NCBI GenBank assembly: GCA_038118725.1
Contig: JAYOIK010000008.1
Location: 1 to 64,000 of the forward strand
DNA length: 64,000 nt
Origin: JADHLJ01 sp038118725
GTDB taxonomy: Bacteria > Pseudomonadota > Alphaproteobacteria > Thalassobaculales > Thalassobaculaceae
Reading direction: 5' to 3'
How positions within the stretch are numbered: position 1 is the first letter of the stretch; the number at the start of each line of letters is the position of its first letter. A program made the translations under genes and the position numbers. Under the pieces are notes generated by a model. That model was not told where the DNA came from. It ran no database searches and saw only the letters and a list, made by a program, of their open reading frames with translations. Positions 34,000 to 43,117 of this stretch are shown here, piece by piece.

Positions 34000-35217
34000 A
34001 TGACCATTGATCACACCGAGAATTGGCGACCCGCGACCCAGTTGGTGCGCGGCGGCCTTACCCGCTCCTCCTTCGGCGAAACCTGCGAGGCGCTCTATCT
34101 CACTTCGGGTTTTGTCTATGAAAGCGCGGGTTCCGCGGAAGCCCGCTTCAAGGGCGAGGAAGACGGCTTTGTCTACTCACGATACGGCAATCCCACCGTC
34201 AAGATGTTCGAGGATCGCCTGAAAGTGCTGGAGGGCGCCGAGGCCTGTTTCGCCACATCCAGCGGCATGGCGGCGGTTCACGCGGCGCTGGCCAGTCAAC
34301 TCAAGGCGGGAGACCGTCTGGTGGCGAGCCGCGCGCTGTTCGGCTCATGCCATCAGATCGTGACCAATATTCTTCCGCGCTTCGGGGTCGAGACCGTTCT
34401 GGTGGACGGAACCGATTTGGACCAGTGGCGCGACGCTCTCAAGGACGGCGCGGCCTGCATCTTCCTGGAGACCCCATCCAACCCGACCTTGGAGATCATC
34501 GACCTGCCCGCCGTGATCAAGCTCGCTCATGACGCCGGCGCGCGCGTGGTGGTGGATAACGTATTTTCCACCCCCCTCCTGCAACAGCCCATTCGCCTCG
34601 GCGCGGACGTTTCGGTCTATTCCGGCACCAAGCATATCGACGGCCAGGGCCGGTGCCTCGGCGGCGCGATCCTGTGTAGCCAGGACTTCCACGACGACGT
34701 GCTGCTCCCCTATGTCCGCCACACCGGGCCGGCGTTAAGCCCCTATAACGCCTGGACCTTGCTGAAGGGACTGGAGACCCTGGATCTGCGGGTCGAGCGT
34801 CAGTGCCGGAGCGCGCTGCGCATCGCTCAGTTCCTGGAGAGCCACCCCGCCATCACTCGTGTTCTTTATCCCGGTTTGGAAAGCCACCTCCAGCACGCGT
34901 TGGCCAAGGCTCAGATGAGCGATTTCGGCACCGTCGTCTCGTTCGAGGTCGCCGGCGGCAAGACTACCGCCTTCGCCTTGCTCGATAATCTGCGGATCGT
35001 GGATATCTCGAACAATCTCGGCGACTCGAAAAGCCTGATCACCCATCCCGCCACCACCACCCACAGGGCCATGCCCGAGGACGATCGCGGGAAACTGGGT
35101 ATCACCGAGGGTTTCGCGCGCATCTCGGCGGGCCTGGAGGATATTGAGGATCTGATCGAGGATTTGGATCAGGCGTTGACCAAGGCAACGCGGGCAGGGT
35201 CTGTTCGGGCGGCGTGA
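34000..35217 (+). CDS. metZ: O-succinylhomoserine sulfhydrylase
   Basis: A 405-residue PLP enzyme of the Cys/Met metabolism family that converts O-succinylhomoserine plus sulfide to homocysteine. The PLP lysine is K211 in YSGTKHIDGQGR; the phosphate cup is ATSSGMAAVHAAL (about 85-97), and the C-terminal THPATTTHRAM motif is typical of MetZ. The start at 34000 lies 17 bp after the rhodanese and has an AGAAGGA site. The gene is the last in the SAM-II-controlled operon and converges on an Lrp-type regulator 11 bp away. Distinction from cystathionine gamma-synthase relies on the MetZ-like HIDGQGR segment and context. Confidence 0.93.
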   Translation: MTIDHTENWRPATQLVRGGLTRSSFGETCEALYLTSGFVYESAGSAEARFKGEEDGFVYSRYGNPTVKMFEDRLKVLEGAEACFATSSGMAAVHAALASQLKAGDRLVASRALFGSCHQIVTNILPRFGVETVLVDGTDLDQWRDALKDGAACIFLETPSNPTLEIIDLPAVIKLAHDAGARVVVDNVFSTPLLQQPIRLGADVSVYSGTKHIDGQGRCLGGAILCSQDFHDDVLLPYVRHTGPALSPYNAWTLLKGLETLDLRVERQCRSALRIAQFLESHPAITRVLYPGLESHLQHALAKAQMSDFGTVVSFEVAGGKTTAFALLDNLRIVDISNNLGDSKSLITHPATTTHRAMPEDDRGKLGITEGFARISAGLEDIEDLIEDLDQALTKATRAGSVRAA

Positions 35218-35228
35218 GTTGATGGGCG

Positions 35229-35678
35229 TCACCGAACCGGTAGGCGTGTCGTCTCCTTGTCGGTGCCGACGGCGAATATGGTCTCGCTGCGGGTAACCCC
35301 GGGGAGCGCCTTGATACGGTTCGAGATCAAATCCTCAAGGCTGTCATTGTCCCAGGTACGGACCTTCAAGAGGTAGGACCAGTCGCCGGTGACATGATGG
35401 CACTCCAACACCTCCGGCATGTCGCGCACCGCCCGGCTGAACGCCTCGTTATGGGCGCTCCAGTCGATCAGTACCGAGATGAAGGCCAGCACACCGAGGC
35501 CGAGTTTCGCCGGATCCACGATCACCGTGGTCCCCGTGAGCACCCCGCGCTTACGCAAGGCTCGCAGGCGATCGTTGACGGCGGAAGTGGAAAGTCCCAC
35601 TTCGGCGCCGATTCGCGCGAGTGACAGACGGCCATCGGCCTGCAACAGGCCGATGATCCGGATGTCCGTGTTATCCAT
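35229..35678 (-). CDS. Lrp/AsnC-family transcriptional regulator
   Basis: A 149-residue regulator with an N-terminal winged HTH (DIRIIGLLQADGRLSLARIGAEV in part, about 4-26, then LSTSAVNDRLRALRKRGVLTG) and a C-terminal RAM/ACT-like ligand domain (about 65-140, with ECHHVTGDWSYLLKV). Lrp-type proteins sense amino acids, so a role in amino-acid or sulfur-metabolism control is plausible here, next to metZ. The start at 35678 puts the HTH at the expected position. It faces away from the DinG gene, with which it shares a 110-bp divergent spacer. Confidence 0.9.
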   Translation of the reverse strand: MDNTDIRIIGLLQADGRLSLARIGAEVGLSTSAVNDRLRALRKRGVLTGTTVIVDPAKLGLGVLAFISVLIDWSAHNEAFSRAVRDMPEVLECHHVTGDWSYLLKVRTWDNDSLEDLISNRIKALPGVTRSETIFAVGTDKETTRLPVR

Positions 35679-35788
35679 GTCGTTCCCCCGACGTGCCGGC
35701 CCGGCAATCATCGCATGTCCGCGCCAATTGGCGAACCGCTCCGTCGCCCCGTCCTGGCAAAGCACGCGCGGACTTGTTACACGGCATT

Positions 35789-38530
35789 ATGAACGACGCC
35801 GACCAGAACGCCCCCTCCTCCTGGCCGCCGCCGGTGCTTTGGCCGGCTCCGAAGATCTGCGTTTGGCTGTCCGGAGACGGTGAGGTCGAGGAACTGAACC
35901 GAGACGAGGCGGCGATACGCGCGCGCCGGACCGCTCCGCTGGTCTGCCACGCCCGCGCCGCGACAAGGCGCATGAATTGCGAGCGGTTCGCCGCCTATGA
36001 CGTCTTGGAGCTGTTCGCCTTCGTCCGACCGGCGCAATTCTGTCTTCCGACGCCGAGAGGTTTGGCCCGCGCCTTCGAGCTACCGGTGCCGGAGAGCCAT
36101 ATCGACGAGGCGCTGATTCTTCCCCAGATCGCCGAGCTATTGCTTGATGAGATCACCGACAATCACGACGACAAGACCGCCGAGCCGATCGCGAGGGTGA
36201 TGAACGATTGCGGCTGGCCCTGGGCGCCGCTGGTTCTGGAGGCTCTCGGCTTCGAGGCGACGCCGAATGCCGGCCCGGTACGGGTTTCGGGCCTGGATGT
36301 CTGGAGGCGACTGTCCGAATGGTCGGAGCACGCACCCGAACCTCCCGCCGGGAACGAGCCGATCGGCACCGAGGAAGCCCGGGCACGCCTCGCCCTACTC
36401 CTTGGCGACGGCGCCGAGGCTCGGCCAAGCCAGGCGGATTACGCCTCCGCCGTCGCGGCCGCTTTTCATCCCCGCGAGAACCAGGACGAACCCCGCGTGG
36501 TTCTGGCCGAGGCCGGGACCGGTGTCGGAAAGACCCTTGGCTATGTCGCGCCCGCGAGTGTCTGGGCCGAGAAGAACGGTGGCGCGGTCTGGTTCTCGAC
36601 CTATACCCGAAATCTGCAGCATCAGATCGACGGCGAGCTTGACCGCCTGCACCCCGATCCGGTGCGCAAGTCCCGCAAGGTGGTGATCCGCAAGGGCCGC
36701 GAGAACTATCTATGCTTGCTCAATCTGGAGGAAGCCACTCGAACACTGACCATGGCGCCGCAATACGGTACCGCGATCGGTCTCATGGCGCGCTGGGCCC
36801 AGGCTACGCGGGACGGAGACATGATGGGCGGCGACTTTCCCGCCTGGCTGTCCGATCTGCTGGGCCGGGGCCGCACGCTCGGCCTCGCCGACCGGCGGGG
36901 TGAATGCATCTATTCCGCCTGCTCGCACTACCATAAATGCTACATCGAGAAGTCCGTGCGCATGGCCCGGCGCGCCGAGATCGTGATCGCCAATCATGCG
37001 CTGGTGATGATCCAGGCGGCCCTGGGAGGGGTCGACGACACACATCTTCCGACCCGCTACGTCTTTGACGAGGGACACCATATCTTTGATGCCGCCGATG
37101 GCGCGTTTTCGGCCCATCTGAGCGGCGCCGAGACAGCCGAGCTGCGCCGCTGGCTGACCGGCGCCGAGGGACGACGCTCGGGACGCGCCCGGGGCCTCAA
37201 GCGGCGGGTCGAGGATCTGATCGCCGACGATCCCGAGGCTCTGGAAGCGCTGGACGAGATCCTCGCCGCCGCCCGCGCCCTGCCCAGTGACGGCTGGCTC
37301 AACCGGCTCGGCGACGAACAGCCCAATGGCCAAGCCGAAGTGTTTCTCGCCCGGGTTCGCCAACAGGTCTATGCCCGAAGCGAGCAAACCAACAGCCCAT
37401 ACTCGTTGGAAACCGACGCCAAGCCCCCGGTCGACGGCTTGCTGGAGGCCGCCGGCGACCTCGACGCCGCCTTGGCCAGGTTGCTGAAACCCATACTGAC
37501 CTTGCGCAAGCTTCTTGCCGCGACCCTAGAGGACGAAGCCAAGGATCTGGAAACCTCGACACGGATGCGAACCGAGGCGGTGATGCGCTCGCTGACCCGG
37601 CGCGGCGAGGTCATGGTCGGCGCCTGGCGCTCGATGCTCGGCTCTCTCGACCAAGCGACACCAGAGGAATTCGTCGATTGGTTCGAAATCGACCGCATTG
37701 ACGGGCGCGACGCCGATATCGGCATGCGCCGACACTGGCTTGATCCGACGATCCCGCTGCACGAGACGGTGATCCGGCCGGCGCATGGCGTGGTCGTCAC
37801 CTCGGCGACCCTGAGGGATGCCTCCGGAGAGGCCGAGGCCGATTGGCTGAGCGCGGAACAACGGACCGGCGGGTTGCATCTTCCGGCGCCGGCGGTCAGG
37901 GCCGCGGTTGCCTCTCCGTTTGACTACGCCGCCCAGACACGGGTGTTTATCATCGGCGACGTGCGCAAGGACGACCTCGACCAGGTCGCCGCCGCCTATC
38001 GCGAGCTGTTCCTGGCCTCTGGCGGCGGCGCGCTCGGTCTGTTCACCGCGATTCAGCGGCTTCGCGGTGTTCACGCGAGGATATCCGGGCCGATCGACGA
38101 GGCCGGTCTCGCGCTCTATGCCCAGCATGTCGACGGTCTCGATCTCGCGACATTGATCGAGATCTTCAGGGCCGAGGAAGACGCCTGCCTGCTCGGCACC
38201 GACGCGGTTCGCGACGGGGTCGACGTGCCGGGCCGCTCGCTGCGTCTGATCGCCTTTGACCGGGTGCCCTGGCCACGCCCCAATATCCTTTACCGAGCCC
38301 GACGCTCGGCTTTCGGCGGCGGCGCCTATACCGACATGCTTACGAGGTTGAAACTGAAACAGGCGTTTGGACGTCTGATTCGCCGCGCCGGTGACCGGGG
38401 TGTCTTCACCCTACTCGATCCGATGATGCCCAGCCGCCTGCTCGGCGCGTTTCCCGAAGGCACGCCGGTCAAACGTTGCGGCCTCGCCGAGGCGGTCGCG
38501 GAAACCAAGGAGTTTCTCGCAGGAAGCTAG
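35789..38530 (+). CDS. DinG/XPD-type ATP-dependent DNA helicase
   Basis: A 913-residue superfamily-2 helicase with an iron-sulfur cluster. Walker A EAGTGVGKT is at 241-249; four Cys (C309, C373, C378, C384) match the Fe-S cluster site; the DEAH-type box DEGH is at 427-430; motif VI is QAFGRLIRRAGDRG near the C-terminus. The first ~190 residues carry a PLVCHARAATRR and FAAYDVLELFAFVRP region resembling a decayed DnaQ exonuclease domain (residues 50-81), as in exonuclease-helicase fusions but without an evident DEDD set. Start ATG 35789 follows the spacer used by the Lrp-type gene. Probably acts in DNA repair or R-loop removal. Confidence 0.88.
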   Translation: MNDADQNAPSSWPPPVLWPAPKICVWLSGDGEVEELNRDEAAIRARRTAPLVCHARAATRRMNCERFAAYDVLELFAFVRPAQFCLPTPRGLARAFELPVPESHIDEALILPQIAELLLDEITDNHDDKTAEPIARVMNDCGWPWAPLVLEALGFEATPNAGPVRVSGLDVWRRLSEWSEHAPEPPAGNEPIGTEEARARLALLLGDGAEARPSQADYASAVAAAFHPRENQDEPRVVLAEAGTGVGKTLGYVAPASVWAEKNGGAVWFSTYTRNLQHQIDGELDRLHPDPVRKSRKVVIRKGRENYLCLLNLEEATRTLTMAPQYGTAIGLMARWAQATRDGDMMGGDFPAWLSDLLGRGRTLGLADRRGECIYSACSHYHKCYIEKSVRMARRAEIVIANHALVMIQAALGGVDDTHLPTRYVFDEGHHIFDAADGAFSAHLSGAETAELRRWLTGAEGRRSGRARGLKRRVEDLIADDPEALEALDEILAAARALPSDGWLNRLGDEQPNGQAEVFLARVRQQVYARSEQTNSPYSLETDAKPPVDGLLEAAGDLDAALARLLKPILTLRKLLAATLEDEAKDLETSTRMRTEAVMRSLTRRGEVMVGAWRSMLGSLDQATPEEFVDWFEIDRIDGRDADIGMRRHWLDPTIPLHETVIRPAHGVVVTSATLRDASGEAEADWLSAEQRTGGLHLPAPAVRAAVASPFDYAAQTRVFIIGDVRKDDLDQVAAAYRELFLASGGGALGLFTAIQRLRGVHARISGPIDEAGLALYAQHVDGLDLATLIEIFRAEEDACLLGTDAVRDGVDVPGRSLRLIAFDRVPWPRPNILYRARRSAFGGGAYTDMLTRLKLKQAFGRLIRRAGDRGVFTLLDPMMPSRLLGAFPEGTPVKRCGLAEAVAETKEFLAGS

Positions 38531-38551
38531 CGGCTTCGTGGGTCCAGGACC

Positions 38552-39325
38552 TCACAGCCCCTTCGGGTGAGTCAGAAACTCCTCGATAACGTGATCCGGT
38601 GCCTTGGCGTAGTCCGAGACGCGACTGACTCCCAATCCGGTTAGCTCCCGCAGCTTGACCGCCATTTCCGCCATCTTGACCACGATCGGGATCCCGTTGA
38701 TCACTGGCGCCGCGCCGACCCGATGATCGCGTATCCGGCTGAACAGAAGCATCGGAATTCCCCCACCGGGGATCAGCACGTCGACGCCTTGTTCGACCAA
38801 TGGCCGGCCTTGCTGGTCAAACAGCGCGCGAACCTCCTCCAACTTGGCATCCGATCCGATCGCGTCGAGAATCTGTCCTGGCTCAAAACTCATGGAGTGA
38901 ACGCCCGTCACCCGCTCGCGCAGGCCGTATTTACCGATCTGGTGATGAAACCAGGGGATAAAACGCGGGTTGATGGTGACGATCCCCGTGCGCTGTCCAA
39001 GCTGACAGGCATACAGCATGGAAGCCTCTCCCAGCGCCACGACCGGGATGTCGACCACCGAGCGCGCCTCGTAAAGCCCGGCATCCTGAAAATGGCCGAC
39101 GATGAACGCGTCATAGCCCTGCCGTTCCGCGTCGATGGCATGGGTGATCATCTCACGCGCGCACCGCCATTCGACGATCGGATGCGCGTAGGAATCGAAG
39201 GGGGTTATCTCCTTGATGTCGATCGTGGTGCCGGGGTCGACGACGCTGTCGAGATGAACCTTGAGGGCATCCAGATAAGCCGCGCCGTTCTGGTAATCGA
39301 CGTAGGACTGATAGCAGAGTTTCAT
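38552..39325 (-). CDS. Asp/Glu/hydantoin racemase-fold protein lacking both catalytic Cys
   Basis: A 257-residue member of the aspartate/glutamate/hydantoin racemase superfamily. The segment following the first active-site position is family-like (DAGLYEARSVVDIPVVALGEA), and the second half matches TGIVTINPRF and IPGGGIPMLLF. In functional racemases the first motif has Cys, but here it is His78 (GHFQDAGL); the second site has PGGG (186-189) where Gly-Cys is usual. It is therefore unlikely to be a two-base cysteine racemase; a hydrolase or lyase variant is more plausible. Its start overlaps the 4HBT thioesterase stop (ATGA), so the two are coupled. Confidence 0.75.
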   Translation of the reverse strand: MKLCYQSYVDYQNGAAYLDALKVHLDSVVDPGTTIDIKEITPFDSYAHPIVEWRCAREMITHAIDAERQGYDAFIVGHFQDAGLYEARSVVDIPVVALGEASMLYACQLGQRTGIVTINPRFIPWFHHQIGKYGLRERVTGVHSMSFEPGQILDAIGSDAKLEEVRALFDQQGRPLVEQGVDVLIPGGGIPMLLFSRIRDHRVGAAPVINGIPIVVKMAEMAVKLRELTGLGVSRVSDYAKAPDHVIEEFLTHPKGL

Positions 39326-39768
39326 GAAACATCTCCATCGGAAGGCAATACGCTTGGCCGACCAAGCGCCTTTCGGATGTCATCGGGTACCGGGATAGCC
39401 TTCAGGGATCCGTCGTCCTGAAACCGTGAGTGAACGCGGATCGCCCGTCCCTCGGTGATCGGCGCGCCGGAGCCTTTATGAAACGCCTTGCAATCCCAGT
39501 GCAGGCTGGCGGTTCCCAACTCCGCCAGATGAATGGTCGTGACCACCCGGTCCCCAAAGGAGGCGGGACCGAGAAAGCGGAACTTGATGTCCCCCATGAC
39601 GAAGGCGGTTCGGCTTTCCTTGATCAGACGGTTGGTCGAAAAGCCGAGTTCACGCAACAGGTCGTGCTCGGCCTCGTTGAACCAGGTGAACATCATTGGA
39701 TAGTAGACGAGGCCGAACGGATCGGATTCGCCCCAGGCAACGGTGAGTTCTCTGGTGTAGGTGATCAT
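39322..39768 (-). CDS. Acyl-CoA thioesterase, 4HBT (YbgC-like) fold
   Basis: A 148-residue hotdog-fold thioesterase. The motif VAWGESDPFGLVYYPMMFTWF (in part, about residues 10-30) contains the Asp and the central helix of the 4-hydroxybenzoyl-CoA thioesterase family, with YYP in place of the common YYN. It hydrolyses short- or aromatic-acyl CoA esters in known relatives. The downstream racemase-fold gene overlaps by 4 bp. The gene is divergent from the LLM oxidoreductase at 39931. The substrate is unknown. Confidence 0.83.
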   Translation of the reverse strand: MITYTRELTVAWGESDPFGLVYYPMMFTWFNEAEHDLLRELGFSTNRLIKESRTAFVMGDIKFRFLGPASFGDRVVTTIHLAELGTASLHWDCKAFHKGSGAPITEGRAIRVHSRFQDDGSLKAIPVPDDIRKALGRPSVLPSDGDVS

Positions 39769-39930
39769 GATTGGCTTTCGTTATGCTGCTTCACGCCGCG
39801 CGAGATCGGTCGTTCGCAGTCGATCCCGTCCGTGAAACGGCCGCCCCAAACCTCGTTGTAGCAAGACTCTCCACGCGAATGCGTCCAATATCAACCGACG
39901 CTCGCGAACCATCACCAAGGAAAAACTCCC

Positions 39931-40782
39931 ATGCATATCGGCGCTTCCCTGTTCTTCACCGACTATTCCATCGGCCCGGTGGCGCTCGGCAAGGCGCTCG
40001 AGGAACGCGGCATCGAGTCACTTTGGGCGCCTGAGCACTCCCATATCCCGACCTCTCGCCGATCGCCCTTCCCGCAAGGCGGCGATTTGCCCAGGAAGTA
40101 TTACGACGTGATGGACCCCTTCGTGACCCTGGCCGCCGCCGCCGCCGCGACGGAGCGTCTGCGGATCGGCACCGGCATCTGTCTGGTTATTCAACGCGAC
40201 CCGATCCAGACCGCGAAATCCGTCGCCACGATCGATCAGATCTCCAACGGTCGGTTCCTGTTCGGTATTGGCGCCGGCTGGAACGCCGAGGAGATGGCGG
40301 ATCACGGCACCAACTTCAAAACACGCATGAGCCTGATGAAGGAACGCGTCGAGGCGATGCGGGAGGTCTGGACCAAGGACAAGGCTTCGTATTCCGGGCG
40401 GTTCGTCGAGTTTCCCGAAATGATGACCTGGCCGAAGCCGGTTCAAAAACCCTACCCGCCAGTTCTGATGGGCGGCGCGTTTCCGTATGGTGGCCGACGA
40501 GCGATCGAGTATTGCGACGGCTGGCTGCCACACGCCAAGCGCCCGAATTACGGCGAGGCCTTGGATATCTTCCCGCAATTCCGCCAGATGGCCGCCGAGG
40601 CCGGGCGTGAGCCGGACTCGATCCCGATCACGGTCTACGGTGTCGCCGAGGATGCCGACACGCTCAAGCGCTACCAGGACGCGGGGACCGAGCGCTGCGT
40701 CCTGACCCTCCCGGCGGCGGGTCCGGAGGAGGTATTGCCGGTTTTGGATCGGATCGCGGCGCTGGTCGGCGCCGTCAAGTAG
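39931..40782 (+). CDS. LLM-class F420-dependent oxidoreductase (TIGR03619-like)
   Basis: A 283-residue luciferase-like TIM barrel. Recognisable are ESLWAPEHSHIPTSRRSPFP (in part, about residues 30-50), TAKSVATIDQISNGRFLFGIGAGWNAEEM (in part, about 90-120) and VLMGGAFPYGGRRAIEY (about 176-192). This pattern is that of predicted F420-dependent enzymes such as TIGR03619; whether this cell makes F420 is not shown. The start has an AAGGAAAAA site. It converges by 8 bp on the FAD protein gene. Confidence 0.85.
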   Translation: MHIGASLFFTDYSIGPVALGKALEERGIESLWAPEHSHIPTSRRSPFPQGGDLPRKYYDVMDPFVTLAAAAAATERLRIGTGICLVIQRDPIQTAKSVATIDQISNGRFLFGIGAGWNAEEMADHGTNFKTRMSLMKERVEAMREVWTKDKASYSGRFVEFPEMMTWPKPVQKPYPPVLMGGAFPYGGRRAIEYCDGWLPHAKRPNYGEALDIFPQFRQMAAEAGREPDSIPITVYGVAEDADTLKRYQDAGTERCVLTLPAAGPEEVLPVLDRIAALVGAVK

Positions 40783-42004
40783 TCCGCCCTTCCAACCAAT
40801 CCGCCGCGGCGGCTCCCGCCATGTGCCCCGTCGCCAAACAAGCGGTGAGGAGATACCCGCCCGTCGGCGCCTCCCAGTCCAGCATCTCTCCCGCCGCGAA
40901 CAGACCCGGCATGGCCTTGACCATCAGTCCGCCATCGAGCCCCTCGAAGGCAAGGCCGCCAGCGGTGCTGATCGCTTCCTCGATCGGCCGCGGCGCGGTA
41001 ACCAACACACCGAGCGACTGGATCGCCTTGGCCAGGGTTCTCGGCGTATCGAAACTCTTAGACGGTAGTCGCTCGCGCAGAAGCCCCGCCTTGACGCCGT
41101 CCAGGCCCGTGGCCTGGCGCAGAAAATTCGAGAGCGATCGCTTTCCCCGTGGCCGCGACAACGCCCTTAGCAGGCGCTCGGGGTCTCGTTTCGGCGCCAG
41201 GTTCACCAGCAACATCGCCGCGCCCTTGGCCTCGATCTTCTCGCGAAGCTTGGCGGAAAGCGTATAGATCGCGCCACCCTCCAGGCCGCTTTCCGTCACC
41301 ACGCAATCACCGGAAACCGCGGCGCCGTCAATCGACAGGATGCATGACTTCAAGGGGGCTCCGGCGAAGCGCTCGCGAAAATGATCACTCCAATCCACAT
41401 GGAAACCGCAATTCGCGGGCTTGAACGGAGAGCATTCCACCCCCCGGTGGCGCAGGGTTTCGGCCCACGCTCCATCGCTCCCGAGCCGAGGCCAACTCGC
41501 CCCGCCGAGCGCGAGGACCGTGGCATCGGGCGATGCGAGGAGCTCCCCGTTCGGGGCATCGAATATCAGCGCGCCATCCTCGGCCCAGCCCTTCCAGCGA
41601 TGCCGCGTGTGAACCCGCGCGCCTGCCCCCGCCAGCCGCGACAGCCAAGCGCGCAGCAAGGGAGAGGCCTTCATCGCCGTGGGAAAGACCCGACCCGAGC
41701 TCCCGGTGAAAAGCTCGATGCCCAACCCACGTGCCCAGGCCTGGATCTCCAATGGGCCAAACCGGCGCAAGGCGGGCTCAAGAACGCCCACGCCGTCCCC
41801 AAAGCGCGTCAGCAGGGTGTCGAAATCCTCACCATGGGTCAGATTGAGTCCGCTTTTTCCCGCCATGAGGAATTTGCGGCCAAACGACGGCTTGGCATCG
41901 AAGATCTCAACGCCGTGACCACGGGCGAGCAAGGTTTCCGCGGCCATGAGACCGGCCGGGCCGCCACCGATGACAGCGACCGTGGAAGGAGGGGTTATTA
42001 CCAT
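40775..42004 (-). CDS. FAD-dependent oxidoreductase, HI0933/BaiN-like (TIGR03862)
   Basis: A 409-residue flavoprotein. The FAD motif AVIGGGPAGLMAAETL is at residues 9-24, followed by GRKFLMAGKSGLNLTHG (about 42-58), which is typical of HI0933/BaiN-like proteins; VLALGGASWPRLGSDG (about 182-197) matches the second half. The C-terminal signature GGLAFEGLDGGLMVKAMPGLFAAGEMLDWEAPTGGY (in part) is diagnostic. Start ATG 42004 is chosen as the first Met before the FAD motif; longer versions overlap the crotonase gene. Relatives reduce bile-acid intermediates or enones, but the substrate here is not known. Confidence 0.85.
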   Translation of the reverse strand: MVITPPSTVAVIGGGPAGLMAAETLLARGHGVEIFDAKPSFGRKFLMAGKSGLNLTHGEDFDTLLTRFGDGVGVLEPALRRFGPLEIQAWARGLGIELFTGSSGRVFPTAMKASPLLRAWLSRLAGAGARVHTRHRWKGWAEDGALIFDAPNGELLASPDATVLALGGASWPRLGSDGAWAETLRHRGVECSPFKPANCGFHVDWSDHFRERFAGAPLKSCILSIDGAAVSGDCVVTESGLEGGAIYTLSAKLREKIEAKGAAMLLVNLAPKRDPERLLRALSRPRGKRSLSNFLRQATGLDGVKAGLLRERLPSKSFDTPRTLAKAIQSLGVLVTAPRPIEEAISTAGGLAFEGLDGGLMVKAMPGLFAAGEMLDWEAPTGGYLLTACLATGHMAGAAAADWLEGRTT

Positions 42005-42100
42005 GGCCGGACCATATCCGCGCCGCCCCGACAATACCACCTCCTCGACAAAGGCCCCTCGTGACGCGCATTCTTGGCCGGCAATCGAGAAGGAACGGAT

Positions 42101-42871
42101 ATGCCGGTACTGTACGAAAAACGGGACAACATCGCGGTCATAACGCTCAGCCGTCCGACGGCGCGGAACTGTTGGGGACAGGACTTCAGCGACGGCCTGA
42201 TTGAACATTTCGAGGCGGCCGAGAAAGACGACGGCGTGCACTGCGTGGTGATCACCGGCGACCCGGCGGGCCGCGCCTTCTCGGCGGGAGCGGACCTCAA
42301 GGACCCTCGCACCCATACTCTCGAGACCATGGACGATTTCTTCACCGAGTTGCCGCGGTGGCGTAAATTCGCCGCGCGTGTCCTCGATCACTTTCCAAAA
42401 CCCGTGGTCGCGGCGGTGAACGGCTACGCCATCGGCGTCGGCTGTATTCTGACCTATTGCTGTGACCTGATCGTCGCCTCGGAAAAGGCGGAATGGCGGA
42501 TGCCGCAGACCGCGCTCGGGATCATGCCGGCCTATGGCGGCGCGGTGCGATTGGCGCGCTGGGTCGGCAAGGGACAGGCCATGCGCCTGGCCATGGGGTT
42601 TTCACTGTCCGCCGAGGAAGCGTACCGGATCGGCCTGGCGCAGTGGCTGGTACCGCACACCAAGCTGATGAGCCATGCAATGGATGTCGCCGAGCACATC
42701 GCCTCGGCCCCGACATTCGCGACCCAGATGGCCAAGGAATCGCTTAACAGGGGACTGGATATACCGAACCTAGAGGACGCGTCCTGGGTCGACGCCTACC
42801 GCTTCATGGCATTGAGCCTGACGGACGAAACCAAGCGGCGGCACGACGAGTGGCGGGCGAGAAAGGCGTAG
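42101..42871 (+). CDS. Crotonase-superfamily protein lacking both hydratase Glu residues
   Basis: A 256-residue enoyl-CoA hydratase/isomerase-fold protein. The oxyanion-hole loops are present (AFSAGADLKD near 59-68 and GYAIGVGC near 108-115). At the two catalytic Glu positions of rat crotonase (E144 and E164) it has I116 and Q136 (GCILTY and MPQTALG), so hydration is unlikely; another CoA-thioester reaction is possible. Start ATG 42101 follows the open frame of the divergent flavoprotein gene. No fatty-acid genes are adjacent. Confidence 0.78.
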   Translation: MPVLYEKRDNIAVITLSRPTARNCWGQDFSDGLIEHFEAAEKDDGVHCVVITGDPAGRAFSAGADLKDPRTHTLETMDDFFTELPRWRKFAARVLDHFPKPVVAAVNGYAIGVGCILTYCCDLIVASEKAEWRMPQTALGIMPAYGGAVRLARWVGKGQAMRLAMGFSLSAEEAYRIGLAQWLVPHTKLMSHAMDVAEHIASAPTFATQMAKESLNRGLDIPNLEDASWVDAYRFMALSLTDETKRRHDEWRARKA

Positions 42872-42950
42872 CGGGCCAAGGCGGTGGGGTTGAATGAAGA
42901 CCCTTCGAGAGCCCCTGGATCATTCCCCTCATCGTTGTCCCCGTAACGTC

Positions 42951-43073
42951 GCCCTAGCGAAAGCTCGGGCTTTTGGCGAGAACGACGACACCGCGTCGGC
43001 GGTACAACGCCCCGTTCGACCGTCACGACGAGGAGCCGGCGGCAAAAGCCCTTGCCTGCGAAGGGCGACGGAA
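42951..43073. repeat. Hairpin repeat region with two copies of the dispersed family
   Basis: Copy B at about 42944-42985 has GCCCTAGC and GCTCGGGC arms around a GAAAA loop, then GGGCTTTTGGCGAGAACGACG. Copy C at 43018-43073 matches the reverse complement of 26754-26810 over 57 bases with a few changes. Both lie in the 246-bp space between the crotonase and CMD genes, where no gene is seen. Confidence 0.7.
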
Positions 43074-43117
43074 GCTTGGTACGCAAACCTCAAGCAGCGC
43101 GCGGAGCGACCGCCTTC

